Below the pieces are notes generated by a model. That model was not told where the DNA came from, did no database searches, and saw nothing but the letters and a program-made list of their open reading frames with translations. The position numbers were made by a program, and so were the translations under genes. Of a stretch of 62,018 nucleotides of DNA, positions 26,970 to 36,116 are shown one piece after another. The first letter of the stretch is position 1. Every line of letters starts with the position of its first letter. Source of the stretch: an uncultured Dorea sp. (GTDB lineage: Bacteria; Bacillota; Clostridia; Lachnospirales; Lachnospiraceae). The stretch covers positions 1-62,018 of the forward strand of contig CAJURK010000011.1 of assembly GCA_910588745.1 (NCBI GenBank). The letters are read 5' to 3'.

Positions 26970-28254
26970 TCATCCTTCCTCCTTCATACACGACTCTGCC
27001 GTTGACCAGGGTACACGCTACCTCGCCTTTCACCTTACGTCCATGGAACGGCGTATTCTTTCCCTTTGAGAAAAACGACTCTTTATCGATCCGGTATTCC
27101 TTTGCCGGATCAAAGATTACAAGATCCGCAAGCTTCCCTTCCGACACCGAACCCTTCTCATCCATTCCCAGTATCTTCGCCGGGTTATAGCTCATCTTCT
27201 CGGCCATCTGCATCGGCGTCAAAATGCCCTTGTCCACAAGTTCAGTATACGTCAATGCCGCGGAAGTCTCAAGTCCTACAATCCCAAATGCGGCGGATTT
27301 CATGCTGAGATTTTTCTCTGCGCCTGCATGGGGCGCATGGTCTGTGGAAATTACATCCATTGCGCCGTCCCGCAGCCCCTGAATCAGCGCGTCTACATCC
27401 CTCCTGCTCCGAATCGGGGGATTCATCTTGTAGTTCCCATCGTCCTCTGTAATATCATCTGTGGTTAATATAAAATGATGGGGGCATACTTCCCCGGTTA
27501 CGGACAGTCCTTCCGCTTTCGCGGCGCGAATCATCTTCACGCTGTCCTCCGTAGAACAGTGGCACAAATGAAGTTTTGCCCCGGTCTCTTTTGCAAGCAG
27601 AATATCCCTTGCCACAATGACATCCTCTACCGAATTGGTAATTCCTTTCAGGCCAAGCCGCTCTGCCTTTTCGTCGGCATTCATCACGCCGCCCTCTACC
27701 ATGGTGATATCCTCGCAGTGGGCAAATACCACCATGCCCGCCTCCTTTGCGAGCTTCATCCCCTTACGGTACAAAGATGCGTTCATAACCGACTTGCCGT
27801 CCTCGCTGATTCCGACGCAGCCAACCTTCGCCATTCCCCGGATATCAGACAGTTCCTCTCCCATCTGCCCTACGGTAACGGAGCCAAGCTGAAATACATT
27901 TGTCAGGGATTCTTTTTTTGCCCTTTCCTGAACCGCTTCTACTTTTGCGGCAGTATCTGTCACCGGTTTTGTATTGGGCATGGCGCACACCGTCGTTACC
28001 CCGCCCCGGACAGCCGCCCTTCCGCCGGTAGCCAGCGTTTCTTTATATTCTAATCCGGGGTCGCGGAAATGTACGTGCAGATCGATAAACCCAGGCATTA
28101 CATAACAGCCCTTGGCTTCAATCACTTTGTCCGCCTCTGAGCAAATATGTTCCTTCACCTCTTTGATTCTTTCTCCTTCTATCAACACATCATAGCGTCC
28201 GTCTTTCCCGGTTAGCGGGTCCAGCACATGGCCGTTTTTAATTAACGTTTTCAT
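26962..28254 (-). CDS. pyrC: Dihydroorotase (PyrC)
   Basis: This zinc enzyme closes carbamoyl aspartate to dihydroorotate. The 430-residue class I form has the metal site IDLHVHFRDPGLEYKE, the carbamylated-lysine region, HCEDITMV, and DVISTDHAPH. It is first in pyrC-F-K-D. The pyrA and pyrB genes are not in the window. Confidence 0.96.
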   Translation of the reverse strand: MKTLIKNGHVLDPLTGKDGRYDVLIEGERIKEVKEHICSEADKVIEAKGCYVMPGFIDLHVHFRDPGLEYKETLATGGRAAVRGGVTTVCAMPNTKPVTDTAAKVEAVQERAKKESLTNVFQLGSVTVGQMGEELSDIRGMAKVGCVGISEDGKSVMNASLYRKGMKLAKEAGMVVFAHCEDITMVEGGVMNADEKAERLGLKGITNSVEDVIVARDILLAKETGAKLHLCHCSTEDSVKMIRAAKAEGLSVTGEVCPHHFILTTDDITEDDGNYKMNPPIRSRRDVDALIQGLRDGAMDVISTDHAPHAGAEKNLSMKSAAFGIVGLETSAALTYTELVDKGILTPMQMAEKMSYNPAKILGMDEKGSVSEGKLADLVIFDPAKEYRIDKESFFSKGKNTPFHGRKVKGEVACTLVNGRVVYEGGRMID

Positions 28255-28289
28255 ATTCTTCCCCTTTCCTTTTCTATTTTCTATTTCAG

Positions 28290-28345
28290 CAAAGGCCGGC
28301 TTCCCAGGTAATCCCAGAACCGGCCTTTGCTTTGCTCATGCCCAG
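28290..28345 (-). other. Long hairpin without U-tract upstream of pyrC
   Basis: AGCAAAGGCCGG pairs with CCGGCCTTTGCT around a loop of about 20 bases, between ctpA and pyrC. On the minus strand the stem is followed by GAAATAG, not a U-tract. It could be a poor terminator, a processing site or a leader element for the pyr operon. No PyrR consensus or clear promoter was seen in this 127-bp gap. Confidence 0.45.
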
Positions 28346-28381
28346 CGGCTCACGCTCTGAGCGAGCTGGACTTCGCTGTCT

Positions 28382-29584
28382 CTACAGCATCTTTTCAATT
28401 ACTTCGATCGCTTTCTCAAGCTGATTATCATACTCCGGATTCTCCTCGTCCGGCACATATTCTACTTCCACATCCGGCGTAATGCCTTTCCCGTCAATAC
28501 TTCTTCCGCTGGGTGGAAAATATTCTGCAATGGTAAGCTTTACACTGGTTCCGTCTTTCAAATCAAATATCTGCTGAACCACGCCTTTTCCATAAGACTG
28601 TGTTCCTACAATCTCTCCCGCATCATAATCCTGAATAGCGCCTGCGTAAATCTCCGACGCGCTCGCGCTGTTTCCGTTCATCAGCACGGCCAGCGGCTTA
28701 CGGAATTGATGCTCTTCATCCGAGGAATACACGGTCTCTTCCCCTGACTTCTCCTCCATAGAAACAACCGTTCCCTCCGGAAGCATCAGATCCAGAATAT
28801 CCACAACCACGTCTAAGTTCCCGCCCGGATTGCTCCGAAGATCCACTACCAGGCCGTTCATTTCCTGATTCTCCAAATCCTCCAACGCCGACCGATACTG
28901 TTCTGTGGTCACGCTGTCAAATTCTGTGATCCGGATATAGCCGATTCCGCCTTCTTTCATCTCATGGGCTACCGTAATTGCTTCAATTTTCCGACGGGTA
29001 GCCGTAACGGTCACTTCCTTCGCGTCGTCCCCCCGAATCACAGCAAGCTCCACCGTCGTTCCCTCGTCTCCCTTAATACGACCTACAACCGTCGTCAGGT
29101 CAATTCCCGTAACTTCTTCGCCGTCAACCTTATAGAGAATATCATTATCCTGAATCCCTGCTTCTTCAGCTGGAGAATCCGGATATACCTGCAGAATCGT
29201 AATTATCCCGTTATCCCTGTCCTGTGTCATAACAGCTCCGATTCCACTGTATTCGCCAGAAGAAGATTCCATCATAGCCTTCGTCTCTTCCTCGTCATAA
29301 TATACAGAATAAGGGTCGCCAAGGCCTTCAACATAGCCTTTATACAAACCCTCTCTTAAATCTGCACTGTCTTTATCTCCTGTATAGTAGCTATCTATAA
29401 GCTGTTCCAGTAATTCAAGCTTCTTCACCGCCGCGTCGTCCACCGGCTCTTCACTTTCTCCTGCCGCATGCTGAAGGACACTCCGGATTCCGGAATCATT
29501 CATCCCGCAGGAAACTGTTCCCACAATCAATAACACAGTAAGGGCGCCCAAAAGCGCCCCTCTTATAAAACCTTTATTATACAT
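28382..29584 (-). CDS. S41-family carboxy-terminal processing protease (CtpA-like)
   Basis: The 400-residue protein has an N-terminal membrane or signal segment (about 8-27) ending TVSCGM, a weak lipobox. A PDZ domain follows (about 100-185; IQDNDILYKVDGEEV), then the S41 core with the Ser in GNSASASEI and the Lys in GTQSYGKGVVQ. It acts outside the membrane. It lies 50 bp downstream of the M23 hydrolase gene and ftsEX; Ctp proteases in several bacteria trim or degrade peptidoglycan hydrolases, so a link with that enzyme is plausible. Confidence 0.92.
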   Translation of the reverse strand: MYNKGFIRGALLGALTVLLIVGTVSCGMNDSGIRSVLQHAAGESEEPVDDAAVKKLELLEQLIDSYYTGDKDSADLREGLYKGYVEGLGDPYSVYYDEEETKAMMESSSGEYSGIGAVMTQDRDNGIITILQVYPDSPAEEAGIQDNDILYKVDGEEVTGIDLTTVVGRIKGDEGTTVELAVIRGDDAKEVTVTATRRKIEAITVAHEMKEGGIGYIRITEFDSVTTEQYRSALEDLENQEMNGLVVDLRSNPGGNLDVVVDILDLMLPEGTVVSMEEKSGEETVYSSDEEHQFRKPLAVLMNGNSASASEIYAGAIQDYDAGEIVGTQSYGKGVVQQIFDLKDGTSVKLTIAEYFPPSGRSIDGKGITPDVEVEYVPDEENPEYDNQLEKAIEVIEKML

Positions 29585-29633
29585 CGTTCATCCCAGTCTT
29601 TTTCTAATATTATATTCACCATCAGGATTCCTA

Positions 29634-30773
29634 TTACAAATGCAACCTTGGATCTACCGGCACTCCGCCCACCCATACTTCAAAATGAAGGTGCGGACCC
29701 GTCGATGCTCCCGTAGAACCAACCGCCGCAATATTCTGACCCACGCTTACAGACTGGCCTACGCTCACATACGTAGCGCTGCAATGCTGATACAGCGTAG
29801 ACAATCCGTTACCATGATTAATCACTACGTAGTTCCCTCTTGCACCGTTATAAGCCACGGTTGTTACCGTACCGCCTGCAGCCGCATAGATTGGGCTTCC
29901 TGCGCCCGCCGCATAATCGCGTCCCTTATGGTTTGTACTTCCAATACCGCCCGGCGATGCTCTGCCTCCGAACTCACTGCTGATATACGCAGATGGACAT
30001 GGATTACTCAGCGTACCATTCCCGCTCGGCGGAATAGACGGTCCTGCCGTTCCTCCTCCGCTGGAATTTCCCTGCTGAGCAGCTGCCGCCGCTGCCGCTG
30101 CCGCTTCCTCCCTCATGCGCTGCTGCCTTGCCGCTTCCTCCTGCAATGCTTTCAATTTAGCGGCATTCTCACCAATCGCGGCTTCTAGATCGCTGATTTC
30201 TTCTGCCTTTTCTTCGAGCAGAACCGATACTTCATTCTGCTTCTCCTGAAGCTGCGCCTGCAGCGTTTCCAGTTCGGTCTTCTCTGATTCAAGAACCTTC
30301 TTCTGATCATCCACACGCTTTACAGTCTCTTTAAATTCATCCAGCATATCCCGGTCATACTCCGAAATTTGAGTAATATATTCGGCGTTATTCAAAAAAT
30401 CACTGATACTCTTAGACTCGAAAAGGATCTCAATAAACTGCGTATTCCCATTCTCATACATATATTTGATGCGCTTCTTCATGCTTTCATACTGGTTATT
30501 CTCATCAATCTGCGCCTGTATCAGTTCGGTTTCTTTCTCCGCAATCTCTTCCTGCTTTTCTGCAATCTTTGTCGTTGTTTCATCCATCTCTTCGATCAAA
30601 GTATTTAATTGGTCTGCCAGCGCTGCTTTCTCCGCCTCGGCCGAGCTTTTTTTCGACTTCAGCTCCTGTCCCTTCTTCTTCGTTTCTTCAATAGAAGAAG
30701 CCTGTACCTGCACCGTCATGCCAAACGCGAGTATAAAAACCAACAGTAAACTTATGAATCTTTTACGCTGCAT
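29634..30773 (-). CDS. Secreted coiled-coil M23 peptidoglycan endopeptidase
   Basis: The 379-residue protein has a signal peptide (ISLLLVFILAFGMTVQVQAS), a long coiled coil at about 30-220 and a Gly/Ser linker. The C-terminal M23 domain keeps the zinc ligands in NHKGRD, and HLHFEVW completes the active site. ATG 30773 is preceded by GGAGG at ten bases; earlier starts fall in the ribosome site. Coiled-coil M23 enzymes such as EnvC and PcsB relatives are switched on by FtsEX, whose genes lie immediately upstream. Confidence 0.92.
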   Translation of the reverse strand: MQRKRFISLLLVFILAFGMTVQVQASSIEETKKKGQELKSKKSSAEAEKAALADQLNTLIEEMDETTTKIAEKQEEIAEKETELIQAQIDENNQYESMKKRIKYMYENGNTQFIEILFESKSISDFLNNAEYITQISEYDRDMLDEFKETVKRVDDQKKVLESEKTELETLQAQLQEKQNEVSVLLEEKAEEISDLEAAIGENAAKLKALQEEAARQQRMREEAAAAAAAAAQQGNSSGGGTAGPSIPPSGNGTLSNPCPSAYISSEFGGRASPGGIGSTNHKGRDYAAGAGSPIYAAAGGTVTTVAYNGARGNYVVINHGNGLSTLYQHCSATYVSVGQSVSVGQNIAAVGSTGASTGPHLHFEVWVGGVPVDPRLHL

Positions 30774-30836
30774 TATCAATCCGCCTCCCTTTTGCACCCC
30801 ATATTAATATATTATCCTCTTGTTTTTTTGTTCCCC

Positions 30837-31745
30837 CTACACTCTCAAATGTTTGCGGATTGTAAAGAAACTTCCTAAAACGCCGATTCCTACTCCCAGC
30901 GCCAAACCTACCGGAAGAAGAATACTGTACACTGTTGTAACCGGAAGAAAATCCACAATATTATTCAGAAGGCTGAACTTTGTCATAATATACGCAACCG
31001 CCCGGTCATACATAAAATACAGCATTACCAGCGGTATAATCGCTCCAATCAAGCCGATTACCAAACCTTCTATGACAAAAGGCGCCCGGACAAATCCATC
31101 CTTCGCTCCTATATATTTCATAATCGCAATCTCTTCCCTGCGGACCGTTATACCCATAGTAACGGTATTGCTTATCAGGAAAATAGATACCGCCAGAAGA
31201 ATTCCAATCAAGAAAATAGATATATAAACAATCAGTTTATTCACACTGGTAAGCGTCCTGGCAACAATATCCGACTTATTTACCTTCCGAACGCCGTCCA
31301 GCTTCTCGGCAAAGGAAACTACATCCTTCTGCTTCGCCACATCATCCATATATACCTCATAGTTATCCGAACCGTTCAGCGGATTGTCATCCTTAAAACC
31401 GTCCGCAAGCTCTTTTGCCTCCCCAAAATAGCTGTCCTTGAAATTATCCCACGCTTCGTCCGCGGATACATATTTTATTTCCAGAACACCGTCATGTTTC
31501 TCCAGCTCTTCTCCAATATTCTTGATCTGGGTCTGCGTCACATCCTCTTCAAATAAAACGGTAATTGCAACCCCTTCTTCTGCTTTCTGTACAATATATC
31601 TGAAATTGGTCACAATAGAAAAGAAAATACCGAACAGAAAAATACAAGCTGCCATCGTTGCAACGGATGCGATGGAAAACATCTTATTTCTTCCTATGTT
31701 CTTAAATCCTTGTCTCGTTGAATATCCAATCGTACTAATTCTCAT
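30837..31745 (-). CDS. ftsX: Cell division ABC transporter-like protein FtsX
   Basis: The 302-residue protein has the FtsX layout: a cytoplasmic N-terminus (QGFKNIGRNKMFSIASV), one membrane segment, a large outside loop (about 50-165), and three further membrane segments. It transmits ATP-driven changes in FtsE to a cell wall hydrolase outside. The ATG at 31745 follows GGGGTGG within the end of ftsE, giving an 11-bp overlap. Confidence 0.95.
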   Translation of the reverse strand: MRISTIGYSTRQGFKNIGRNKMFSIASVATMAACIFLFGIFFSIVTNFRYIVQKAEEGVAITVLFEEDVTQTQIKNIGEELEKHDGVLEIKYVSADEAWDNFKDSYFGEAKELADGFKDDNPLNGSDNYEVYMDDVAKQKDVVSFAEKLDGVRKVNKSDIVARTLTSVNKLIVYISIFLIGILLAVSIFLISNTVTMGITVRREEIAIMKYIGAKDGFVRAPFVIEGLVIGLIGAIIPLVMLYFMYDRAVAYIMTKFSLLNNIVDFLPVTTVYSILLPVGLALGVGIGVLGSFFTIRKHLRV

Positions 31746-32421
31746 TGATATAACCACCCCTTTTTTCGTCGCTTACAATGACCCCTTTTTTCATCGTAAT
31801 GACGCGTTTTTTCATCTCGTTAACAATCTCCTGATTATGCGTAACAACCAACACCGTAGTACCTCTGTCATTGGCCTCTTCCAATAGTTTCATAATCTCC
31901 CAGGAATTCGTTGGGTCGAGGTTACCGGTTGGCTCGTCCGCCAGCAAAATTGCCGGTTCGTTCACGATCGCCCTGGCTATGGCTACACGCTGCTGCTCAC
32001 CGCCGGATAATTCCTTTGGAAAAGACTTATACTTCTGTGCCAGTCCCACCAGAGACAACGCCGCCGGAACCTTCTTCTTAATGATGCGGGTGGGTGTCTC
32101 TACAACACGCTGCGCAAAAGCTATATTTTCATAAATGTTACGATCTTTAAGCAGCCGGAAATCTTGGAATACAACGCCGATTCCTCTGCGGTACATCGGA
32201 ATCTTCCTATGCTTTAACCTGCCCAGATCTTGTCCATTCACAATAATCGTACCGGATGTAGGTTCCAATTCCTTCATAATCAGACGGATAAGGGTTGATT
32301 TACCAGAACCGCTGTCTCCTACGATAAACACAAATTCGCCCTGCTTGATCTTCAGATTAATCCCATTCAGCGCGGAAACCCCTTTCGAGTACTCTTTCGT
32401 TACTTCTGTTAATTCAATCAT
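31735..32421 (-). CDS. ftsE: Cell division ATP-binding protein FtsE
   Basis: The 228-residue ATPase has Walker A GDSGSGKSTLIRL, signature LSGGEQQRVAIARA and Walker B ILLADEPTGNLDP. With FtsX it controls peptidoglycan hydrolysis in division or elongation. It begins 18 bp after the CdaR-like regulator gene. Confidence 0.96.
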   Translation of the reverse strand: MIELTEVTKEYSKGVSALNGINLKIKQGEFVFIVGDSGSGKSTLIRLIMKELEPTSGTIIVNGQDLGRLKHRKIPMYRRGIGVVFQDFRLLKDRNIYENIAFAQRVVETPTRIIKKKVPAALSLVGLAQKYKSFPKELSGGEQQRVAIARAIVNEPAILLADEPTGNLDPTNSWEIMKLLEEANDRGTTVLVVTHNQEIVNEMKKRVITMKKGVIVSDEKRGGYINEN

Positions 32422-32438
32422 ACTGTCCTCCTAATTAC

Positions 32439-33527
32439 TTAATACTCCATGGACTCCATATACTTCATGTACTTGACTACCATCAGCGCAATCTTAAATG
32501 TGATGGCGTCCTCAAATACCCTCAAGTCAAGTCCCGTACTTTTCTGCAGCTTATCCAGTCTGTACACCAGTGTATTCCGGTGGATATAAAGCTGTCTCGA
32601 CGTCTCGGACACGTTCAGGCTGTTCTCAAAAAATTTATTGATCGTAGCCAGCGTCTCCTCGTCAAATTCATCCGGGGATTTCCCCTCAAAAATCTCGCGG
32701 ATAAACATCTTACAGAGTGAGATTGGAAGCTGGTAAATCAGTCGCCCGATTCCCAGTGTACTGTATGCTATAACATTCTTCTCGTTGAAGAATATCTTTC
32801 CCACATCCAATGCGAGTTTTGCTTCTTTATAGGATTTAGAAACTTCTTTGATGTCGTTCACTATGGTGCCGTAAGCAATCCTTATCCCTTCCTCCCCTTC
32901 TTCATTCAGCGCCTCTAAAAGATGCACTGCCGTTTTCTCCAGTTCCGGATAGCCTTCGCCGATTCCAAGTTCTCTTACAATAATAATATTCTTCTCATCC
33001 ACCGCCGTAACGAAATCCTTCGCTTTGCCGCTTAGGATGCTCCGAATATTATCCATCTTATTAGTATCCTTCTCACAATCCGTCTCTATAATAAAGATAA
33101 CACGTCTTGCTTCTGTGTCAATATGTAATTTTTTTGCCCTGTTGTAAATATCAACAAGAAGCAGATTATCCAGAAGTAAATTCTTAATAAAATTATCCTT
33201 GTCAAATCTCTCTTTATAGGCAATCAACAGATTCTGAATCTGGAATGCTGCAAGCTTGCCTATCATATACACATCTTCGCTTCCGCCGTTAGCCAGCAGG
33301 ATATATTCTAACTGATGCTCGTCAAATATCTTAAAAAACTGATATCCCTGAATCACCTGGCTCTCCGCCGGGGACCCCGCAAAGGATGATACTGCTTCCT
33401 CATAATGTCCCTGCTCGGCAAATGTACTTGCAAGAGGTTTCCCATCGGTATCCATAATACACAAATCAATTCTTGTAATGCTCTTCAAGCCATCAATCGT
33501 GTTTTGAAGTATCTGATTAGATATCAT
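32439..33527 (-). CDS. CdaR/PucR-type helix-turn-helix regulator
   Basis: The 362-residue protein ends with the PucR-type helix-turn-helix (LNVSETSRQLYIHRNTLVYRL in part, followed by LQKSTGLDLRVFEDAITF). The N-terminal half resembles a diacid or sugar sensing domain (DLCIMDTDGKPLAS) as in CdaR. GGAGGGA precedes the ATG. Its ligand is unknown. The 18-bp gap to ftsE suggests one transcript with the cell wall genes. Confidence 0.85.
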   Translation of the reverse strand: MISNQILQNTIDGLKSITRIDLCIMDTDGKPLASTFAEQGHYEEAVSSFAGSPAESQVIQGYQFFKIFDEHQLEYILLANGGSEDVYMIGKLAAFQIQNLLIAYKERFDKDNFIKNLLLDNLLLVDIYNRAKKLHIDTEARRVIFIIETDCEKDTNKMDNIRSILSGKAKDFVTAVDEKNIIIVRELGIGEGYPELEKTAVHLLEALNEEGEEGIRIAYGTIVNDIKEVSKSYKEAKLALDVGKIFFNEKNVIAYSTLGIGRLIYQLPISLCKMFIREIFEGKSPDEFDEETLATINKFFENSLNVSETSRQLYIHRNTLVYRLDKLQKSTGLDLRVFEDAITFKIALMVVKYMKYMESMEY

Positions 33528-33854
33528 ATTCCATTCCCTCCACCTATTTCAATATGCATTTTTCACAATATCTTACTTGCGCATTTGCCTGTCCATGCAT
33601 ATCGCTGTCTTCTATCTTAATATAAATCCACAAAAAAATAAAGAGGAAATCACATATTTTTGTTAATTTCCTCGTTTTTCCTATGTTTATTATATTAATA
33701 TTTTACCTCTCTGCTCTGGACATTGTGTACAAAGCTTTTCCTGAAGCGCTGCATCTTTTTTTTTAATCGCTGTTTTTGACGACAAGACACATGTCTGCCG
33801 CACGGATTGTAAAGATGCCGATATTCAGGTTGGAAGAAATTTCTAGTCTCTGTT
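33528..33854. other. Gap between the CdaR-like and TagA-like genes
   Basis: No gene-like frame with a ribosome site was found in these 327 bases apart from the terminator at 33632-33680. A 27-codon plus-strand frame near 33683 has no ribosome site and looks random. Confidence 0.6.
33632..33680 (-). terminator. Bidirectional terminator
   Basis: GAGGAAAT (33643-33650) pairs with ATTTCCTC (33666-33673). The minus strand continues TTTATTTTTTT and the plus strand GTTTTT, so it can stop transcripts from either side; the minus-strand TagA-like gene is the natural user. Confidence 0.8.
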
Positions 33855-34541
33855 CTAACCCTGCAGCTTCATTTCCCTGCGGTTTTTCCGAGTTGCGCGC
33901 ATAAAAAACATCCGGTCAACAAACGCCGCTACCTTCTCACCCTTTGATCTGCCTTTATATATTGGTTCCATAAGCTTTCCGGCGCCAAGCCACATTCTCG
34001 CATTGATCAGGCTCCGGTTTCTAGCTATAAACTCTTCCTGAATCGGAGATGACAAGATAGCAATTACGCAGTCAACCTCACCGCCATTAATGGCATTCAC
34101 CAGCATATCGTCCATATCGGTTCCCGAAGCTACCTTTGCCGCCCCCGCAATCTGTATCCCTCTGTAACGAGAAACAAGATGCGCTGTCAGCCTGTCCGCT
34201 TCTTCCTCTGTCTCCACCAGAAGATAGACTCGGCTGTGATTCTTATGGAGATACTTTAGATACATCCTAAGATACGTCTGGGTCCTTGTCTCCTGAATAT
34301 ACCTGGCGTCAATCACACCGGCCGCCTCAAGAATCTCTTCCTGCCCCGGAAGCACCAGATCGCTCTGTTCAATGACCTCCTTTAGTCCCGGCTTATCCCG
34401 CGCCAGCATCAGCGTCTCTATTGTAACAAGCTCCACCACGCTGGTTGCCGCCGTCCCCATAAATTCTACGGATGCCTTCATGGCCTGCTTCGCCGAACAG
34501 TTATCTATCTTCACATCCAATACACAAATTGTTTCACTCAT
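33855..34541 (-). CDS. TagA/WecG/CpsF-family glycosyltransferase-like protein, possibly inactive
   Basis: The 228-residue protein follows the TagA/WecG fold pattern: N-terminal VLDVKIDNCSAKQAM, middle IQETRTQTYLRMYLKYLHK, and C-terminal RMWLGAGKLMEPIYKG. Active members add N-acetylmannosamine or related sugars to lipid-linked precursors for teichoic acid or common antigen. Where they usually have LPDG, with the catalytic Asp, this protein has LPGQEE. It may be catalytically dead or use another residue. It stands alone upstream of the cell wall cluster. Confidence 0.75.
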   Translation of the reverse strand: MSETICVLDVKIDNCSAKQAMKASVEFMGTAATSVVELVTIETLMLARDKPGLKEVIEQSDLVLPGQEEILEAAGVIDARYIQETRTQTYLRMYLKYLHKNHSRVYLLVETEEEADRLTAHLVSRYRGIQIAGAAKVASGTDMDDMLVNAINGGEVDCVIAILSSPIQEEFIARNRSLINARMWLGAGKLMEPIYKGRSKGEKVAAFVDRMFFMRATRKNRREMKLQG

Positions 34542-34627
34542 TCAAATAACCACCTGCAATATTCTCCAGTTTAAGCATTGTAGCAAAACAAGGTTTCCTT
34601 TGCAAGCAATGACATGAAATGTTCATA

Positions 34628-34846
34628 CTAATTAATATTCGTAATATTTCTGTTAATATTTACAGCTTCCCGCCTCTTTCTCGTAATCAGTCCGCCGATT
34701 CGTCCCGTTTCCTTTGAGGACAGGGACTTCCAGCCTTCATTTAATACCTTATCCAAAAGTCCCAATTCCTCTGCGATCTCGTACTTTAATTTTTCCTCCG
34801 GCGTAATCAAAGTTAAGTCAATCGGTTTTTCTTTCTTCTTAGACAT
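34628..34846 (-). CDS. Alpha/beta-type small acid-soluble spore protein
   Basis: A 72-residue protein whose core KYEIAEELGLLDKVLNEGW and SSKETGRIGGLITRKRRE match the alpha/beta SASP pattern. These proteins coat spore DNA and protect it from UV and heat. YEIAEE contains the E-I-A site cut by the GPR protease on germination. A basic N-terminal extension (MSKKKEKPIDLTLITPEE) is typical of clostridial members. It marks the host as a spore former or a descendant of one, with expression expected in the forespore. Confidence 0.85.
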   Translation of the reverse strand: MSKKKEKPIDLTLITPEEKLKYEIAEELGLLDKVLNEGWKSLSSKETGRIGGLITRKRREAVNINRNITNIN

Positions 34847-34898
34847 ACCATCTGCCCCTTTCCTGCTGTTACAGGAAGTATTGACAGAATGTCCCCGC

Positions 34899-35096
34899 TT
34901 AATACATCGACGGTTCGTCAGGAATAATAATCGCGGCTAAAAAATATACCAGAATACCGCTTCCTGCCGTCAGTCCAAACAGCAGCCACGCCAGACGGAC
35001 GATCGTCGGGTCAATATTAAAATACTCTGCAACCCCTCCGCATACTCCGCAAATCATACGCTGATTTCTGGAACGATATAATCTCTTTGAATCCAT
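34899..35096 (-). CDS. PspC-domain membrane protein
   Basis: The 65-residue protein is a single PspC domain: KRLYRSRNQRMICGVCGGVAEY in part, then PTIVRLAWLLFGLTAGSG and a second hydrophobic turn. PspC proteins are small membrane components of envelope stress responses. It follows the DUF4097 gene by 39 bp and probably ends the padR-DUF1700-DUF4097 operon. Confidence 0.88.
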   Translation of the reverse strand: MDSKRLYRSRNQRMICGVCGGVAEYFNIDPTIVRLAWLLFGLTAGSGILVYFLAAIIIPDEPSMY

Positions 35097-35135
35097 AAAC
35101 AGCTCTCCTTTCTAAACTTTATTCCACAGTTTTCA

Positions 35136-36113
35136 TCATTTCTCAAAATCAACACTGACGCTTCCGATTCCGCATTTGATAAAAAGTTCTCTTCTGCCGG
35201 TTCCTCCGCTCTTACGATAAGTATCTCTGTCATCGTCGTCGTCATCGTCGTCGTCATCGTCATCGTCATCGTCATCGTCGTCATCATATGAACCGAACTC
35301 GCTTACCCCGATTCCGCCCATATTGCGTTCGCCTACCGTAACCTCTCCGATTCCGCATTCCACGTCATACCGATATTCTTCCTCATTTCCAAACAGAGTC
35401 AGCGTAACCTCTCCAACTCCGCATTCCACATCCCCTTCCGAACGGATCGTTCCCGATGCCTGAAGAGAGCCGGCCCCGCATTCCAAATCCGCCTGATCTG
35501 CAGTAAATTTCTCCACGAAAGCCTCTCCGGCTCCTACATTCATAGAAAAATCTATGGCGTCTGCCTGCGAGACATAGACCTCTCCCGCCTCGTTGGTTAT
35601 CTCAAGTTCTTCTAACTGTTTCTCCGGAAGCAGCAGCCAAACCGTCGCATATCCGTTGATACGGTTAATGGTATGAAGCTTTTTTGTAGTCGTAATGTCC
35701 AGCTCATCTTCCTCCTGCACACATTGAAACCGCAGTTTCTTATCAACGTTCACTGCTTCCACATGAATATCATTATCTGGAGACGCAAGAACCTGAAGCT
35801 GGATCCCTGACGCATCTACATCCACTTTCCGAACGCCGGAATAGCTTTCCTTAATATCCGGCGTTCCGGCGCGGTCCCCGTAGGCATAATTCCGGTTCTT
35901 ATTGATTCTCGACTGTACTTCCAAAGCTCCTTCGTCATTATCAATTCCAAAAATAGACAGATCCATATCCGGAAGAAACCACGTCCTGGAATCCAGCGCC
36001 GTTGCCGCATCATAAAAGGTTACTCCCATCGCGCGGCCCACGATACAAAAAACTGCCCCAAGACAGAATACCGCCGCACAAATAATCCAAAAGACTTTCC
36101 ATCCCTTTTTCAT
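35136..36113 (-). CDS. DUF4097-family envelope protein with a poly-aspartate tract
   Basis: The 325-residue protein has one N-terminal membrane segment (about 6-28) and an outside region of repeated beta strands (VDVDASGIQLQVL, VECGVGEVTLTLFG, VECGIGEVTVGE), the DUF4097 right-handed repeat type. Between the last two strand groups a run of 19 Asp codons (35229-35285) interrupts the repeat. It partners DUF1700, PspC and PadR genes in many Firmicutes, where these sets respond to cell envelope stress; its own biochemical role is unknown. Confidence 0.85.
   Translation of the reverse strand: MKKGWKVFWIICAAVFCLGAVFCIVGRAMGVTFYDAATALDSRTWFLPDMDLSIFGIDNDEGALEVQSRINKNRNYAYGDRAGTPDIKESYSGVRKVDVDASGIQLQVLASPDNDIHVEAVNVDKKLRFQCVQEEDELDITTTKKLHTINRINGYATVWLLLPEKQLEELEITNEAGEVYVSQADAIDFSMNVGAGEAFVEKFTADQADLECGAGSLQASGTIRSEGDVECGVGEVTLTLFGNEEEYRYDVECGIGEVTVGERNMGGIGVSEFGSYDDDDDDDDDDDDDDDDDDDRDTYRKSGGTGRRELFIKCGIGSVSVDFEK
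35229..35285 (-). repeat. GAY trinucleotide tract encoding 19 aspartates
   Basis: Nineteen uninterrupted GAC/GAT codons on the minus strand, mixed in irregular order. Such tracts change length by slippage without shifting the frame. Confidence 0.95.
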
Positions 36114-36116
36114 CTA

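Noticed and set aside
33683..33766. 27-codon plus-strand frame after the terminator
   Set aside because: No ribosome site and no gene-like features.
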